Source of the DNA: Plumapathes pennacea
Taxonomy: Eukaryota > Cnidaria > Anthozoa > Antipatharia > Myriopathidae
Direction: 5' to 3'
DNA: 64,000 bases
Assembly (NCBI GenBank): GCA_964036295.1
Contig: OZ038464.1
Span: forward strand, 19,977,443 to 20,041,442
The notes beneath the pieces are model-generated. The model searched no databases and was not told the origin of the DNA. It saw only the letters and a program-made list of their open reading frames with translations. The position numbers and the translations under genes were made by a program. The number at the start of each line of letters is the position of its first letter. The stretch's first letter is position 1. Below, one piece after another: positions 62,395-64,000 of this stretch.

Positions 62395-62690
62395 AAAGTG
62401 ATTTTATTTAACGTCGGTAGTTCCGTCAGTTCTCCATCAGTTCTGAGAACTGTAATCAATGGAAGCCGACGGTGAGCCCTTTTTTTCTCTACCCCCCTCT
62501 TCTCTGTCAGTGCTCCGTTTTAAGGGTATTTAAAGCTCAAGCTACACAGAACAGAGAGGAGGAGTCAAAACAGAAGTTGAAGTTACTGAGGGTCGAACAG
62601 TGAATCTCTCGCTCCGAAGGCCGTGCACTAATTAACTGAGCCACTCCTGCTCCTATGAGCCACTCCTCGCTCCCACTCCTGCTCCTTATG
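62395..62690 (-). mobile_element. tRNA-derived SINE-like insertion
   Basis: Absent from the corresponding place beside MyD88 copy A (about 54700), where the flanks join directly. On the minus strand it shows a tRNA-like head: A box GTGGCTCAGTTAATTAGTGC and B box TGTTCGACCC near 62590-62600. The head end carries duplicated 'gagccactcctgctcc' sequence at 62637-62690. Confidence 0.7.
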
Positions 62691-62782
62691 TATGTCAACT
62701 AGTACATGAAAAATTATGGAAACACAGGAACTGCTCTAAAGTTTCTTTCATCAAGGCCATTTGGATTGGTCTTCAGATTCAC

Positions 62783-64000
62783 TTAAGACTCCGGCTTTGA
62801 ATATCCAAGAGAAGCACTTAAGGTGTCCCAAAAATATTTGCGAGTTTCTTCCCTTGTGTAATCTAGGTGTTGTATAAAGCTGTATGTGCTTGGGACTTCA
62901 CACGGCTGATATTTGATGGGAATCAAACACTTCTTCCCTTCTCCTGTGAACCAATGAAAAATTCTGGTCAGTAGCAGTCAGCCTGTCATAGATTACTTGT
63001 ATGCCAGCCACTGTTGTGCTTAAATGTGTGTGCTTGCTACAAAGGAGTGCTTCCTGGCGAAGATGTGACTCAATAATTGTGATTGACATGGACTGAGACA
63101 ATAGCTGACCTAATTTGTTAAAAATCAGATTGTACTAGCTCTCTCTCTCTATATATATATATCAACAAACAAAATGAAGGTGCTTTACAGCCTTTTATAA
63201 ACATAGTATTTTCATTTTGAGGACATCTAAAGGCCTGGCAAAACGAGGACACATTGTGGCGGCAACATTGCTAGCGTGTGCATGTTTCCCAAATGTTGCC
63301 CCATTTTGCCATGCATGAAACATTTGTTGCAGACACAAATTTGTGTCCTGGACACTAAAAATGTTTCTGAAAAACTTCAGAAACATTTGTTGTGTCCACG
63401 CGGAACGCAACAATGTTGCCACACGTTTTGCCACCCTGGAAACATTGAAGGACACAGTGTTGCCACCACAATGTGTCCTTGTTTTGACAGGCCATAAAAG
63501 TGCAAACTCCAGACAATCATAACACAATTCAGCATGTGCGGCTATGGCACTGAAGTCCCACAAATTTCAAATATCTAGTCATAGCAAAATTAAAGTTCAA
63601 CTTACATTGTCCATGTTTGAAATTTACCCAGAGATTGTGAACTAGGGTAAAACTTTGAAAAATAAAACAATTGCTTGAACACTTTCTGATGTATGCATGG
63701 AGCTGCAATCATATATTATGCAAATTTTGTGTCAAAGCTAATGCTCACATATAAAATGTAACATTAAAATGTAACATTAAATGTCAGATATAGTTCTTTT
63801 GATAGCATCTTACCATGCCTTAACAGGAATTTTCTGTGGTGGAGTTAACGTTTGGATGGCCATAAGTTATTTCAATTATTCTGGCTGTTTGGAAGAGTAG
63901 TTGTTTCCATAAAAAAGACATACCTAGTGACCAGTGAAGAGCAACCTTGGCTTGAAAGATTGGTGGGCCATCCTGCATCTTGGTAAAATTCTCTGAAAGT
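62783..64000 (-). CDS. MYD88: MyD88, tandem copy B, 3' end only (continues past the right edge)
   Basis: The two last exons of a second MyD88 gene on the same strand as copy A: 63924-64000 (partial, ending AKVALHWSLG before a GTATGT donor) and 62783-62943. They encode LSENFTKMQDGPPIFQAKVA and then GEGKKCLIPIKYQPCEVPS, YSFIQHLDYTREE and YFWDTLSASLGYSKPES, very close to copy A. Copy B stops (TAA, 62783-62785) right after KPES, where copy A continues with a 30-odd residue basic tail. Homology continues past the stop out of frame, so the shorter tail arose by a change in one copy. Splice sites are intact and nothing seen argues for a pseudogene. The death domain lies outside the window. Confidence 0.9.
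63232..63493. mobile_element. Palindromic MITE in the last intron of MyD88 copy B
   Basis: The left end ggcctggcaaaacgaggaca (then cattgtggcggcaacattg) pairs with the right end, which reads ggcctgtcaaaacaaggaca on the minus strand. The middle holds a second inverted pair around aaatgtttctgaaa/ttcagaaacattt. Confidence 0.85.

Larger units (their letters stand above)
60800..62782. other. Space between the two MyD88 copies
   Basis: No gene seen. The first part is the promoter side of MyD88 copy A. From about 61725 the sequence is similar to 54400-54760, i.e. the 3' flank of copy A, with the MITE (61283-61678) and the SINE-like insertion (62395-62690) as copy-specific additions. Confidence 0.6.

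Overview
This is a 64 kb piece of an AT-rich, intron-rich animal nuclear genome. The gene set (Hedgehog with an intact Hint domain, RECK, MyD88 with death and TIR domains, XLF/NHEJ1, MnSOD, stem-loop histones) together with short introns and many small palindromic transposons points to an anthozoan cnidarian, probably a coral or close relative. The assignment is inferred from gene content; the species cannot be fixed from the sequence.

Layout, left to right. (1) 66-6024, minus: the first seven coding exons of a RECK-like cysteine-knot protein; the rest lies beyond base 1. (2) 6025-15085: no convincing gene, only microsatellites, a palindromic element, and a 54-codon ORF that ends at a poly(A) signal and a long (TTA)n run. 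(3) 15086-19393, minus: a nine-exon NHEJ1/XLF DNA-repair gene. (4) 19666-20798: a head-to-head pair of replication-type histone genes, H2B (minus) and H2A (plus), each with a 3' histone stem-loop and both visibly divergent from canonical sequences. (5) 21060-21782: a DNA transposon with terminal inverted repeats. (6) 22402-23742, minus: an intronless ENPP-family phosphodiesterase. (7) 30885-32689, minus: a complete three-exon Hedgehog gene. (8) 32690-40791: a gene-free stretch with a hAT-like MITE and a palindromic MITE. (9) 40792-53053: a compact metabolic cluster, with PHYHD1 (minus) divergent from mitochondrial MnSOD (plus), which converges on HIBCH (minus). (10) 54763-60799, minus: a complete MyD88 gene. 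(11) 62783-64000, minus: the 3' end of a second, tandem MyD88 copy with a shorter C-terminus.

Gene models were built by reading exon edges by eye (GT/AG, phase) against remembered protein families. For each complete gene the listed coding exons sum to a multiple of three; for NHEJ1 the exon 7/8 boundary has an alternative that also keeps frame. The genes do not form an operon. Local logic is limited to three shared or short intergenic spaces: H2B/H2A (303 bp), PHYHD1/SOD2 (282 bp, probably a bidirectional promoter) and SOD2/HIBCH (tail-to-tail, 488 bp). The most unusual items are the divergent H2A/H2B pair, the tandem MyD88 duplication with differing tails, the ENPP with an altered active-site loop, and a hAT-like MITE family whose two full copies each carry matching 8-9 bp target duplications.
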